64,000 nucleotides of DNA from Coleofasciculus sp. FACHB-1120 (GTDB lineage Bacteria; Cyanobacteriota; Cyanobacteriia; Cyanobacteriales; FACHB-T130). Location of the stretch: positions 310,001 through 374,000 of the forward strand of contig NZ_JACJTV010000003.1 in assembly GCF_014698845.1 (NCBI RefSeq), in the 5' to 3' direction. Numbering within the stretch: position 1 is the stretch's first letter; the number at the start of each line of letters is the position of its first letter. Shown here in pieces: positions 40,349 to 48,792 of the stretch. The notes beneath the pieces were generated by a model. The model did not search any database. It was given only the letters and a program-made list of their open reading frames with translations, and was not told where the DNA came from. A program made the position numbers and the translations under genes.

Positions 40349-41407
40349 GTGGTGAAACGCCGTCAAGTTCTCAAACAGCTGCTACAAACATCCGGCGGGC
40401 TGATTGCTGCTAGCTTACTCCCAGGCTGTCAGTTAGCAGGGTCAGTGGAGCCGCTGTTTTTGCTTGACCTGCTCAAGCCAGACTCAAAACTGCCAGAACA
40501 CCTGCTCACGTCATTGAGCGAATTTTATGTGCAATCTTATGCCTTGCCGCCTAGGATTAATCTTGACAACTGGCGGTTAAAAGTTACGGGTGCGGTTGCC
40601 CAGCCTCTGACGCTGACCTTTCAAGACATTGTGGCAGCGCCGCAGGAAAATTTTTACCTGACAATGGAGTGCATTGGCAATCCCAGTGGCGGCAACCTGA
40701 TTGGAAACGCTCAGTGGACAGGTACCCCTTTGCTACCTTTTCTAGAGCAAGCTGGCGTTAAATCAGAGGCGATAGAACTTAGGCTGCACGGAGCTGATTC
40801 TTACGAGACAACATTGCCAGTTCCAGAAGTCATGAGAAAAGAAGTGCGACTGGTTCACCAGATGAATGGCGAAGCTCTCACTCAGTCTCATGGCTACCCT
40901 TTACGCATCATAATTCCCGGTCACTTTGGTCAGAAGCAACCCAAATGGCTGGTCGAGATTGAAGCTATCAGCAGCCAGAAGCGAGGTTTTTGGGAACGTC
41001 AAGGCTGGTCTGATACAGCGGAAATTCCTACTCATGCACTGATGCGCCAAGTACAAAACACTCGTGTCTGGAACCGACAGCATCGGTTGCATTTGGGGCG
41101 CACAGGTGAAACAGGTTGGGCAAACGGCATTTTGATTGCTGGTGTTGCTTTAGACAAATCTAGTCCGATTACAGCCATTGAGGTCAGTACCAACGATGGT
41201 AAGACTTGGCAGAATGCTGAGCAAAATCAACCGGCGTCTCCCCACGAGTGGACGCTCTGGCGTTATTTATGGATGCCCCAGCAGCCGGGAAGTTATACTT
41301 TACTTGCTCGCGCTACGTCTTCACGCCAACAGCAGCCACTGAAAGATGAGAATCGAATGGATGGCAGTAGTGGCATTCTGCGAATTCAAGTGAGTTTGCA
41401 AGAGTGA
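40349..41407 (+). CDS. Tat-exported lipoprotein, molybdopterin oxidoreductase (sulfite oxidase-like)
   Basis: 352 residues from GTG 40349 (or GTG 40352). The N-terminus has a twin-arginine pair (KRRQVLKQLL) and a lipobox LLPGC with Cys27. The oxidoreductase molybdopterin-binding domain (about 60-230) contains the expected Moco cysteine in TMECIGNPSGG, and a Mo-co dimerisation-like domain follows. This matches sulfite oxidase-type enzymes (SorA/YedY-related), acting outside the cell membrane. Substrate is unproven; sulfite or oxidised methionine are options. It is the last gene of a tight unit with an HTH regulator. Confidence 0.85.
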   Translation: MVKRRQVLKQLLQTSGGLIAASLLPGCQLAGSVEPLFLLDLLKPDSKLPEHLLTSLSEFYVQSYALPPRINLDNWRLKVTGAVAQPLTLTFQDIVAAPQENFYLTMECIGNPSGGNLIGNAQWTGTPLLPFLEQAGVKSEAIELRLHGADSYETTLPVPEVMRKEVRLVHQMNGEALTQSHGYPLRIIIPGHFGQKQPKWLVEIEAISSQKRGFWERQGWSDTAEIPTHALMRQVQNTRVWNRQHRLHLGRTGETGWANGILIAGVALDKSSPITAIEVSTNDGKTWQNAEQNQPASPHEWTLWRYLWMPQQPGSYTLLARATSSRQQQPLKDENRMDGSSGILRIQVSLQE

Positions 41408-42016
41408 TTGAATAAAATTGAGAAATCAGTAGAGACCCGAAGTTTTGCGTCTTTGTTTAAAATAGCCCTCTTTTGTCAAACTGGGGTGAAACCTTAATTT
41501 TTGGTGGGCTATAACAACGTAAATTCGTTGAATTTTCCCAAGTGACAAAAGAGGGATAGGGTTTGAGAAACAGATACCTGTGTAGATGTATGGCAGTCTG
41601 CCCCCACACGCAAACAGAGTAAGCCCCTGTTATGGATGAATCTTGACTCACAGAGTCTATTGCTTGTTTAACGAGGCTTCAACTGTTTATAAAAACTCAA
41701 AGAATTTATAGATAAAGTGACCACCGTATTTTTACGGAAAATAAGTTTTCTATAGAATTATCATTAGAGAAATCACTCAATTATTGAGTTTTGAAAAAAG
41801 ATTAAAAAATATTTGTAACATCATCTGTTTGAGCCTTCTAGGGGGGGTAGTCTAGAGAAGTAAAATATTTTTTAAAATATTGATGAGTAACAGATAGAAG
41901 CTGAGTGAAGAAAGATTCTGTTATAAAAGTAACCGCCAAAAAGGCAGTTATTAAGCCAAGTAAGATTTGTTTCAAGCCTCTTCAACGGTTTATATAAACT
42001 AGGGAGCGATCGCGCT
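41408..42016. other. 609-bp intergenic region
   Basis: No gene recognised. Near 41430-41457, GTAGAGACCCGAAGTTTTGCGTCT looks like a decayed copy of the AGACGCGA palindrome family. A G7 run follows near 41843. The long upstream stretch ends with a HIP1-type site right at the pentapeptide start. It may hold a long leader. Confidence 0.4.
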
Positions 42017-42922
42017 ATGGAAGTAAGCCATTTACTAAAGCTTTATGAAGACGGGCAAAGAGACTTTGCTGGGATCGATCTCAACGGAAGTGACTTGAGG
42101 GGAGTTACGCTAATTGGGGTCAATCTTACGGGCGCTAATCTGAGGGGAGCCAATCTGAGTCGGGCTTTCCTGACGAAGTCCGACTTGACGGGTGCTTATT
42201 TGAACTGGGCGGATCTGAGTTTTGTCAAGCTGAGTGAAGGCAAACTGGTAGAGGCAGACTTGACGAAAGCTAACCTCAGTGGCGCATTCTTAGTAAAATC
42301 AAAACTGCCTGGAGCCAAACTGAGCGGTGCAAATCTCAGCAATGCCAATCTTCGAGTTGCTAACCTTTGGGGTGCTAATCTCTGTGGAGCAAATTTGCAA
42401 AGGATTAACCTGCGGGAAGCGAATCTCAGCGGCGTTAACCTGAATTGGGCTAATTTGTGTGAAGCGAGACTCACGGGCGCGAAATTGTATGGAGCTTCCT
42501 TGAGTGGAGTTAACTTCAAAAAAGCTTTTTTAAAAGGATTAGACCTGGGTGGAGCCGATTTAGAGGGAGCCAACCTTAATGATGCCAAACTGAGCGGCGC
42601 TAACCTGGAAGGCGCTAACCTGAGTGCAGTGGATCTCAGCGAAGCGACACTGCGTAAAGCCAATCTGAAAGGGGCAGACTTACGGGGAGCCAATCTAGCC
42701 AGGGCATCGTTGGAGGGGGCAGACTTGAGCTGGACGATTCTGAGTAGAGCAAACTTGAGTGAAGCAGATTTGAGTGAGGCAAAGCTGGTAGGAACTAACT
42801 TGGAAGATGCTCAGATGAATGGCGCTGTGCTGCCGTTAGAACACCGAAACTCACAGTCAGAAGCAACGATTAGTGGCAATGTGACACCGTTTGAACAACC
42901 AGTTAGAGTAATGGTTGGGTAG
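42017..42922 (+). CDS. pentapeptide repeat protein
   Basis: 301 residues. From about residue 18 to 275 the sequence is built of A(D/N)LXX pentapeptides (DLTGANLRGANLS, ADLSEAKL), enough for a long right-handed quadrilateral beta helix. A short N-terminal helix (MEVSHLLKLYEDGQRDF) caps it, and the last ~30 residues are non-repeating. Such proteins are numerous in cyanobacteria; roles range from DNA mimicry to unknown lumenal functions. No signal peptide is seen, so it is probably cytoplasmic. The function is unknown. Confidence 0.9.
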   Translation: MEVSHLLKLYEDGQRDFAGIDLNGSDLRGVTLIGVNLTGANLRGANLSRAFLTKSDLTGAYLNWADLSFVKLSEGKLVEADLTKANLSGAFLVKSKLPGAKLSGANLSNANLRVANLWGANLCGANLQRINLREANLSGVNLNWANLCEARLTGAKLYGASLSGVNFKKAFLKGLDLGGADLEGANLNDAKLSGANLEGANLSAVDLSEATLRKANLKGADLRGANLARASLEGADLSWTILSRANLSEADLSEAKLVGTNLEDAQMNGAVLPLEHRNSQSEATISGNVTPFEQPVRVMVG

Positions 42923-42987
42923 TTGAGAGAACGCTAACCGAGCGTTGCTGATAGATTTAGGCTTTTCTGTGGACTAGGTTACAGGCT

Positions 42988-43329
42988 ATGGATGGAGATT
43001 CGGGTGCAACTCGTTACGGTGTAGTGTTGGTAACGGCGTCTTCGCGGCAAGAAGCAGAAGCGATCGCCCAAAATTTAGTTGAATCCCAGCTAGCGGCTTG
43101 TGTTAACTTCATGCCAGTGCATTCTGTTTATAGTTGGCAAGGTAAGGTTAACTCAGAAGAGGAGTGGCAGCTAACCATCAAAACAGATTTAGCACAATTT
43201 TCCGCTCTCGAAGCCAAGATTCGAGAGTTGCATTCTTATGAAGTACCAGAAATCATTGCTTTGCCAATCTTAGCTGGCTTTCCGCCCTATCTTCAGTGGA
43301 TTGCAGACAATGTAAAAGGCTATCTGTAG
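42988..43329 (+). CDS. cutA: divalent-cation tolerance protein CutA
   Basis: 113 residues. CutA is a small trimeric ferredoxin-like protein linked to copper and other divalent metal tolerance, and structurally close to PII. The conserved stretches VTASSRQEAEAIAQNLVESQLAACVN, YSWQGKVNSEEEW and the C-terminal SYEVPEIIALPI are present. Its 3' end overlaps that of the convergent ADP-ribosylglycohydrolase gene by 10 bp. Confidence 0.96.
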   Translation: MDGDSGATRYGVVLVTASSRQEAEAIAQNLVESQLAACVNFMPVHSVYSWQGKVNSEEEWQLTIKTDLAQFSALEAKIRELHSYEVPEIIALPILAGFPPYLQWIADNVKGYL

Positions 43330-44261
43330 ATAGCTGCTTCTAGGCGTGTTGCTAAGTCAATGATGTCTTCAATCCTGGCAATTTGATTGATCCATTCGTC
43401 GGGAATATTTTCAACACCGTAATAAATTCCCGCTAAACCACCAGTAACAGCAGCAGTGGTATCTGTATCCTCACCTAAATTTACCGCTTTTAGTACTGCT
43501 TCGGCATAAGAGGAGCTATTTAAGAGACACCAAAGCGACGCCTCTAACGTATCAATTACATAGCCTCCAGAGCGGATCGAGTCTATTGGTAAACTGGCAA
43601 GTTCACCGCTATTAACTCGTTGGAAGTGATGCTTTTCCTGTGCATATAAAGATTGGGAATAAATCTCTTTGACATCTTGAATGCCTTGCAGATAAGCAGC
43701 TTGTGGAGCAAGACCTTTCAATAAACAAACACCAATGCTGATATAAATTCCGCAGGCAATTTGGCTCCTTAGATGAGCGTGAGTGATGCAAGAGACTTGA
43801 TGCGATCGCTCTATTAGTTCGGGAAAGTCTAGGGTTTTGTGATAGTAAACTAAAGGCAAGATTCGCATCAATGAGCCATTACCATTACTCCTCTCATCTT
43901 TTCCTCCCGCTTCTAGGGGTGGAACGCCCTGTTTTAAACGCTTAATAGCATAATGGGTGGTATGCCCGATGTCGAAAACCTCGCCGTAGGGAGTCCAGAA
44001 ACCCTCGTTAAACCAACGACAGAAAGAGCTAGCGATCGCATCCACAGAAAATCCACTACACAGAGCGTCCGCTAAACAGAAGGTAAGAGAGCTATCATCT
44101 GACCAAGTGCCAGCAGGTTGATGATAAGTTCCGTAACCTATCATCTTCGTCACAGGTGACTTTATCCGGTCAATTCTGTTAGTAAATTCGACTGGAACAC
44201 CCAACGCATCACCGACGCATACACCGATCAGCCCTGCCAAGACTTTAGAGCTTGTTTTCAT
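43320..44261 (-). CDS. ADP-ribosylglycohydrolase family protein
   Basis: 313 residues. Hydrolases of this (ARH/DraG) family remove ADP-ribose from proteins or from small molecules with two Mg ions. Motifs: GVCVGDALGVPVEF at the N-terminus, WSDDSSLTFCLADAL around residue 55 with metal-ligand aspartates, and LGEDTDTTAAVTGG near 265 with the second metal site. Length and motifs are complete. No nitrogenase genes are adjacent, so a DraG role is not supported. Targets are unknown. Confidence 0.92.
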   Translation of the reverse strand: MKTSSKVLAGLIGVCVGDALGVPVEFTNRIDRIKSPVTKMIGYGTYHQPAGTWSDDSSLTFCLADALCSGFSVDAIASSFCRWFNEGFWTPYGEVFDIGHTTHYAIKRLKQGVPPLEAGGKDERSNGNGSLMRILPLVYYHKTLDFPELIERSHQVSCITHAHLRSQIACGIYISIGVCLLKGLAPQAAYLQGIQDVKEIYSQSLYAQEKHHFQRVNSGELASLPIDSIRSGGYVIDTLEASLWCLLNSSSYAEAVLKAVNLGEDTDTTAAVTGGLAGIYYGVENIPDEWINQIARIEDIIDLATRLEAAIYR

Positions 44262-44380
44262 TTCAAGTGTTTTATCCAGACTACTGATAATTCCAGGGTA
44301 GTTTGCGATCGCAATTGTGCGTGCATTCGGCCCGCAGCCATGTTAATAGTTCGCAGGGGATGGCATCATCTCAAGGAGAA

Positions 44381-45085
44381 TTAGATGCTCGAAGGCGTCC
44401 TTGTTCCTCTACGCTGCCAAAATTCCTTAACTCTTCGCTCCCACTGCTGCCAGTAAATCATCATATTATCGGGTTCAAACCAGAACACCTCAGCAGGCAT
44501 TTCCGGAACCGCTACAACCAGCAAGGCATGACTCAGATGGATGCCGGACTCTTGATAAAATTGGTTAACCGCACCCGTGTAAGCCGCTAATTGGATCGGG
44601 CTATCGCGGAGGCGTTCGACTGATCCTTTGGGCTTATCGGCAGTTTTCCAATCACAGACGCAGGGAATGCCTTGATAACTCGCAACGCAATCCACTCGAC
44701 CCGCATAACTCAAATCGTAGTGGAAGACAGACCCTTCCACCAGCCGCACCTCTTGAATGTCCTGCAACACCGGCTCTATACTATCCCAGTAAGGTTTAGC
44801 CGCGTCTGGACAGGCGACATTTTCCCCCAGTAGATAGCGCTGAATGTGCTTGTGGGTGGACGTGCCGCGACGGCTAGCAGCACCAGAAATTCGGTTGGCT
44901 TCCTCTACTCCGACTCGGTTGCGCCAGTTGAAGAGTGCTTCTCGATCTTCTTGCGGTTTGGTGGCGTTGAGGATAGTGGAGACGCTGGGAAAGCGATCGC
45001 CTTTCGCATCCACATAAAATTGTTTTCCATATTCCCGTAGCGTTTTAGCACGGTGATGAGGCAGTAAATTGATATTTAGCGTCAT
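44381..45085 (-). CDS. PD-(D/E)XK nuclease superfamily protein
   Basis: 234 residues. The core AGRVDCVASYQGIPCVCDWKTADKPKG gives the D...D-x-K arrangement of PD-(D/E)XK exonucleases, with an upstream helix containing AASRRGTSTHKHIQ (the RecB-like motif with His). The fold and length resemble MGME1-like/RecB-like exonucleases seen in phages and mitochondria. A C-terminal Trp/Arg-rich helix (WQQWERRVKEFWQRR) may bind DNA. It lies in the same 8-kb stretch as recA, xseAB and a NurA protein, but not in an operon with them. Confidence 0.78.
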   Translation of the reverse strand: MTLNINLLPHHRAKTLREYGKQFYVDAKGDRFPSVSTILNATKPQEDREALFNWRNRVGVEEANRISGAASRRGTSTHKHIQRYLLGENVACPDAAKPYWDSIEPVLQDIQEVRLVEGSVFHYDLSYAGRVDCVASYQGIPCVCDWKTADKPKGSVERLRDSPIQLAAYTGAVNQFYQESGIHLSHALLVVAVPEMPAEVFWFEPDNMMIYWQQWERRVKEFWQRRGTRTPSSI

Positions 45086-45333
45086 TATTGTTGAGCGATT
45101 AAATCAGCCAGTGATGATGTTCATCAACGGCGGCTTTATCATTTATTTAGGAAACTGATAGCTGCTGAGATAGAACTTTCAACTGCATCCTCTTTCTTAT
45201 GCACCTTGCTCAGCCTGATTCCGTTCCCACTGTCCCGCACCCAAAAGCATAATCCTGAGCATGATGGGGCGACCTTTTGAAGTTCTTTGGCTGTTCCCTA
45301 TGGCTGTTGTTGTTTTTTATTTTATTTTATTCA

Positions 45334-45405
45334 AGCCGATGGGCGGATTTGAACCGCCGACCGTTCGATTACGAATCGAATGCTCTACCACTGAGCTACA
45401 CCGGC
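45334..45405 (-). tRNA. tRNA-Thr (CGT)
   Basis: Minus strand: acceptor GCCGGTG/CATCGGC with one G-U pair, D arm GCTCAGTGGTAGAGC, anticodon stem TTCGA/TCGAA around TTCGTAA (anticodon CGT), T arm GGCGG-TTCAAAT-CCGCC. CCA is not encoded. Confidence 0.96.
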
Positions 45406-45560
45406 ACTGCCGATTTACTATCGTAGCAGGTTTAGATAAAAACTGTTGCACCCAATTTTTGGTAAAAAAGCGATCGCGTCCAATTTTCTAGCACCCACCG
45501 CCGCCGTTGCTGAACCCCATCATGTCAAGATGGATCTAAAGTCGGTGGGGATCGAGACGG

Positions 45561-45857
45561 ATGGTAGACCCAAAATTAAAAAATCGTGCCCGCAACACCA
45601 AAGGCACTCGGCAAGTCAGCGTTGAACAGTATGCACGGCTCAAAGGTGAACTTGCTACTCCCTACAAAGGTCTGAGACAATTTGTTTATGTGGCGTGTGG
45701 CGCTTCTGGCTTCATCGGAGGCGTGGTATTTCTTGCTAAATTAGCCTCTGGTCAGGAAATCTCCTCAGCCGTGCCTAACTTGGCGCTTCAAATTGGAGTG
45801 GTTGCTTTGATGGTTTGGCTGTTTCGCCTAGAACAAAAATCTGAACGTAAGCTATAA
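45561..45857 (+). CDS. DUF3493 family small membrane protein
   Basis: 98 residues. The first ~35 are basic and polar (KLKNRARNTKGTRQVSVEQYARLKGE), then two hydrophobic helices (about 42-62 and 70-88; ACGASGFIGGVVFLAKLASG, NLALQIGVVALMVWLF). This matches DUF3493, a cyanobacterial and plastid family that includes LPA1/REP27-type factors for photosystem II assembly in plants and algae. A thylakoid role is likely by family, not shown here. It is a single-gene unit, with tRNA-Thr upstream on the other strand. Confidence 0.8.
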   Translation: MVDPKLKNRARNTKGTRQVSVEQYARLKGELATPYKGLRQFVYVACGASGFIGGVVFLAKLASGQEISSAVPNLALQIGVVALMVWLFRLEQKSERKL

Positions 45858-46093
45858 GGCTGAGAATTTCCAGTAATTTTGCGGATTCCCCAATGGGTAA
45901 GACAATTTAAGCTTGAAAGAAGGGATCTGGTGAGTATTTCACATCTTTAGAACTTGCGAGGAAAATAGGCTAGATCGGTAATTTGGCTTAACAACCTTCT
46001 TGCAGTCTTTGGCTTCCCTTCTTGAAAGCCGATAAAGTTCTGCGTTACTTCATCGGCTAGACGCCTAACCTAAGATAGAGTTCATCCCCAGAC

Positions 46094-46867
46094 ATGGAAC
46101 TAGAACAACGCTTGGGTCTATATCAGGTATTCCTGAAGCTCTATGAGCATCATCGTGGTTTACTAGATGAGATTCTTAAGCTAGAAGATAGCGGCAATAA
46201 ATTTCTTAGTGGCATTGCACCGCGATATGTACAGGGCGTGGCGCAGGAACAGCAAGTCTATCTAGTCACAAACTTAATAGATGCTAAAACGCAGATGTTG
46301 TGTCAGCCGCAGCGGACTTGGACGATGGGACGGTCACGTCAAGTTGCTCTACCGATTCCGGATAGACGGTTGTCTCGTAATCATGCGGCGATTCAATATA
46401 TCGACAACCAAGGTTTTTATCTGGTTGACTTAAAGAGTACAAATGGGACTTTCGTCAATGGCGAACCCGTATATAAACGTGTTCTTCTTAAGGATGGCGA
46501 TCGCATTCGCCTAGGTGGTCTTGCTTTTTCCTTTTTCTTAGGAAGTACTATCTGCATGGTGGATAATGTTCCTGCTGGCTTGATGGCAGAAATTAACGCC
46601 CTGACCAATGCAGAGCCACCGCTTCCGGTTACAGATTTAGAAATACCGACCGCTCCAACAAAAGTTCATCCGACAAAAGTTCAGACACCGAACACCGAGT
46701 GTCAGAAGGATACTTCACATTTTCTAGCTAACTCTGCGGCTATTCGAGATCCATTAGTCTCAGTCGTAGAAACTCCGTTAGAACCTCAGCTAACTCCCAC
46801 TCAGCAATCAGAAATTTTAGACCGTTTTTTCAGCAGACAGATTTCTGATGTCGGTACAAAGAACTAA
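46094..46867 (+). CDS. FHA domain protein
   Basis: 257 residues. A forkhead-associated domain at about 75-150 has the phosphothreonine-binding residues in MGRSRQ, LSRNHAAI and STNGTFVNGEPV. The N-terminal ~70 residues are helical, and the C-terminal ~90 are low-complexity with PTKVHPTKVQTPNTE-like repeats. FHA modules read phosphorylated Ser/Thr kinases' targets, which suits a species with HstK-type kinases, though no kinase is adjacent. It ends with a hairpin terminator. Confidence 0.88.
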   Translation: MELEQRLGLYQVFLKLYEHHRGLLDEILKLEDSGNKFLSGIAPRYVQGVAQEQQVYLVTNLIDAKTQMLCQPQRTWTMGRSRQVALPIPDRRLSRNHAAIQYIDNQGFYLVDLKSTNGTFVNGEPVYKRVLLKDGDRIRLGGLAFSFFLGSTICMVDNVPAGLMAEINALTNAEPPLPVTDLEIPTAPTKVHPTKVQTPNTECQKDTSHFLANSAAIRDPLVSVVETPLEPQLTPTQQSEILDRFFSRQISDVGTKN

Positions 46868-46894
46868 AGGTACAAAGAACTAAAATTTATGTAG

Positions 46895-46926
46895 AAACCC
46901 CAGTTTCAAGTAGAAACCGGGGTTTT
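46895..46926 (+). terminator. terminator of the FHA gene
   Basis: AAACCCCaGTTTC pairs with GAAACcGGGGTTT, one mismatch, five-base loop, followed by a TTTTT run. It lies 28 bp past the FHA stop codon. Confidence 0.88.
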
Positions 46927-46956
46927 TTATATGTAGGAGTCGCCCTAAGCTTCCTA

Positions 46957-46998
46957 AAAAGCACTTTAGGGTAGGAAAACCCACCCTAAAGTGCTTTT
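46957..46998 (-). terminator. recA terminator overlapping its stop codon
   Basis: A perfect 16-bp stem, AAAAGCACTTTAGGGT with its complement, and a 10-base loop. Its 3' side on the minus strand continues into TTTTTAGG. The stem begins inside the recA stop codon (46997-46999), so the hairpin is part of the 3' coding boundary. Confidence 0.85.
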
Positions 46999-48076
46999 AG
47001 TCGTCTAGAAGTTCTTCCTCTAAGTCTTCGTCTTCGGCGTCAACTCGCGTGACAGAGTTGGCAGGAACGACTGCCCCCATCTCCAGCTTTTGACGTACCT
47101 TTTGCTCAATTTCTTGAATTAATTCTGAGTTTTCTTCCAGGTACTTAATGCTGTTATCCCGACCTTGGGCAATGTTATCACCGTTGTAGCTATACCAAGC
47201 TCCTTTACGGGTAATGACTCCAGTTTGTTCTGCTAAGTCAACCATACATCCTAGTGTCGAGATCCCCTTGCCAAAAATAATGTCAAATTCGGCGATGCGG
47301 AAGGGAGGGGCAACTTTATTTTTGGCAACTTTAACTTTAGCGCGGTTGCCAAATTCTTCGTTGCCTTTTTTCAGCGTTTGAATTCGACGAATATCCAAGC
47401 GCACTGAAGCGTAAAACTTGAGGGCATTACCGCCAGTAGTTGTTTCTGGGTTCCCGTAGGTGACGCCAATCTTTTGGCGCAGCTGGTTGAGGAAAACCAC
47501 TGTACAGCCTGATTTACCGATGTTTCCGGTAATTTTGCGAAGAGCTTGGCTCATCAAACGGGCTTGCAAGCCCATGTGGGAATCACCCATTTCGCCTTCA
47601 ATTTCAGCTCGAGGCACTAAAGCGGCTACCGAGTCAATGACGACGATATCCACTGCCGCAGAGCGAACTAGCTGATCGACAATCTCTAAGGCAGCTTCTC
47701 CGGTGTCAGGTTGAGAAACCAAAAGATTGTCAATATCAACGCCCAGTACAGCTGCATAAGCGGGATCTAGGGCGTGTTCAGCGTCAACAAAAGCAGCGAC
47801 CCCTCCTAGTTTTTGCACTTCGGCGATCGCGTGCAAAGCCAAGGTTGTCTTACCGGAACTTTCCGGGCCATATATTTCAATCACCCGTCCCTTTGGCAAG
47901 CCACCCCCTAAAGCTAAATCCAGTGTCAGCGCTCCAGTGGAAATTGTTTCCACCTTCATGCGGGTGGCATCTCCTAGGCGCATAATTGCTCCCTTGCCAA
48001 AGCTGCGCTCAATTTGGTTTAGCACTAGGCTCAGGGCTTTGTCCTTGTCGGGATTGTTCGTGATTTGGATAGCCAT
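46997..48076 (-). CDS. recA: recombinase RecA
   Basis: 359 residues. RecA binds single-stranded DNA, drives strand exchange and induces LexA cleavage. Walker [10 protein letters not shown] is near residue 68, Walker [12 protein letters not shown] near 142, and the L2 loop and [12 protein letters not shown] follow. The C-terminus is acidic ([14 protein letters not shown]) as usual. Complete. It is divergent from xseA, with 716 bp between. Confidence 0.98.
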   Translation of the reverse strand: MAIQITNNPDKDKALSLVLNQIERSFGKGAIMRLGDATRMKVETISTGALTLDLALGGGLPKGRVIEIYGPESSGKTTLALHAIAEVQKLGGVAAFVDAEHALDPAYAAVLGVDIDNLLVSQPDTGEAALEIVDQLVRSAAVDIVVIDSVAALVPRAEIEGEMGDSHMGLQARLMSQALRKITGNIGKSGCTVVFLNQLRQKIGVTYGNPETTTGGNALKFYASVRLDIRRIQTLKKGNEEFGNRAKVKVAKNKVAPPFRIAEFDIIFGKGISTLGCMVDLAEQTGVITRKGAWYSYNGDNIAQGRDNSIKYLEENSELIQEIEQKVRQKLEMGAVVPANSVTRVDAEDEDLEEELLDD

Positions 48077-48792
48077 TAATGCCTCAAGAACAGAATCAGG
48101 TGTGGTGAGATTTTATTCCACACTTAGCAAAAGTTGCTTTAGTGTGGGCTTCTCCGCCTCGCGGATCGGAGCTTCCTGCTTCGATGACTCTTCTTATAAA
48201 AGGGATGTCTAACAAGACACCCTCACAGTCTCCACAGGCAGAAACGATGGAATCCACCGCCTTTTGATACAGAATGAATGCTGGTTCTAGCCATTTGCCT
48301 ACTCAGGGTTACTCAGTTTTTGGCTTTGTAAGTAAGTAGGAAATTTTCACTAACTAGGGTTACATCAAGAATTGGCACCAAAACTTAAAATTGTCCCAAA
48401 CAGCGACAAATTTTAGTTTCAGATAATTTATTATATCACTTTTGGCAACAAAGTAGAGCCGCAAGTGCCCTTACATCAAGCTTTACACGGATGGGGGAAC
48501 CCCCTGGCAAGGCTAGCGATGGGAACCTCCATTGTAGTTCAAATGTTCTACTTTTAGCCAACACTGAGAGATAAAATCGGTCAAGAAACACCTAGCCGGT
48601 TTGAAGCAATGGATGGGATTCGCGATCGCCACTTTAGTGACGCAGTTACGCCAGTTTCGTCAAAAGTCAACGAATGCAGCCGGGTCTCGCTAATCTAGAG
48701 ACATAAACTGCAAATGGCTTGATCTAAGCTGATTTGAGCATCCTCTGCATTGACTGATGTCTCAATTCCTGTATTCTCCTTATCTTTAGGCG
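48077..48792. promoter_or_regulatory. 716-bp divergent region between recA and xseA
   Basis: Should hold the recA and xseA promoters. Contains a GGGGGAACCCCC palindrome near 48494-48505 followed by ATGGGAACCTCCAT (48519-48532), which could form two small hairpins, and a LexA-box-like site at 48536-48549. One HIP1-type site is near 48622. The recA ATG is far (about 470 bp) from the box, so the link is weak. No gene is supported. Confidence 0.45.
48536..48549. promoter_or_regulatory. LexA-box-like site
   Basis: AGTTCAAATGTTCT agrees at all but one defined position with the cyanobacterial LexA consensus RGTACNNNDGTWCB, as I recall it from Anabaena. It lies between recA and xseA, both DNA-repair genes. 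The mismatch (A to T in the left half-site) and the distance make this tentative. Confidence 0.3.

Noticed and set aside
42196-42693. 165-residue minus-strand frame antisense to the pentapeptide gene
   Set aside because: It is a periodic shadow of the pentapeptide coding sequence on the opposite strand.
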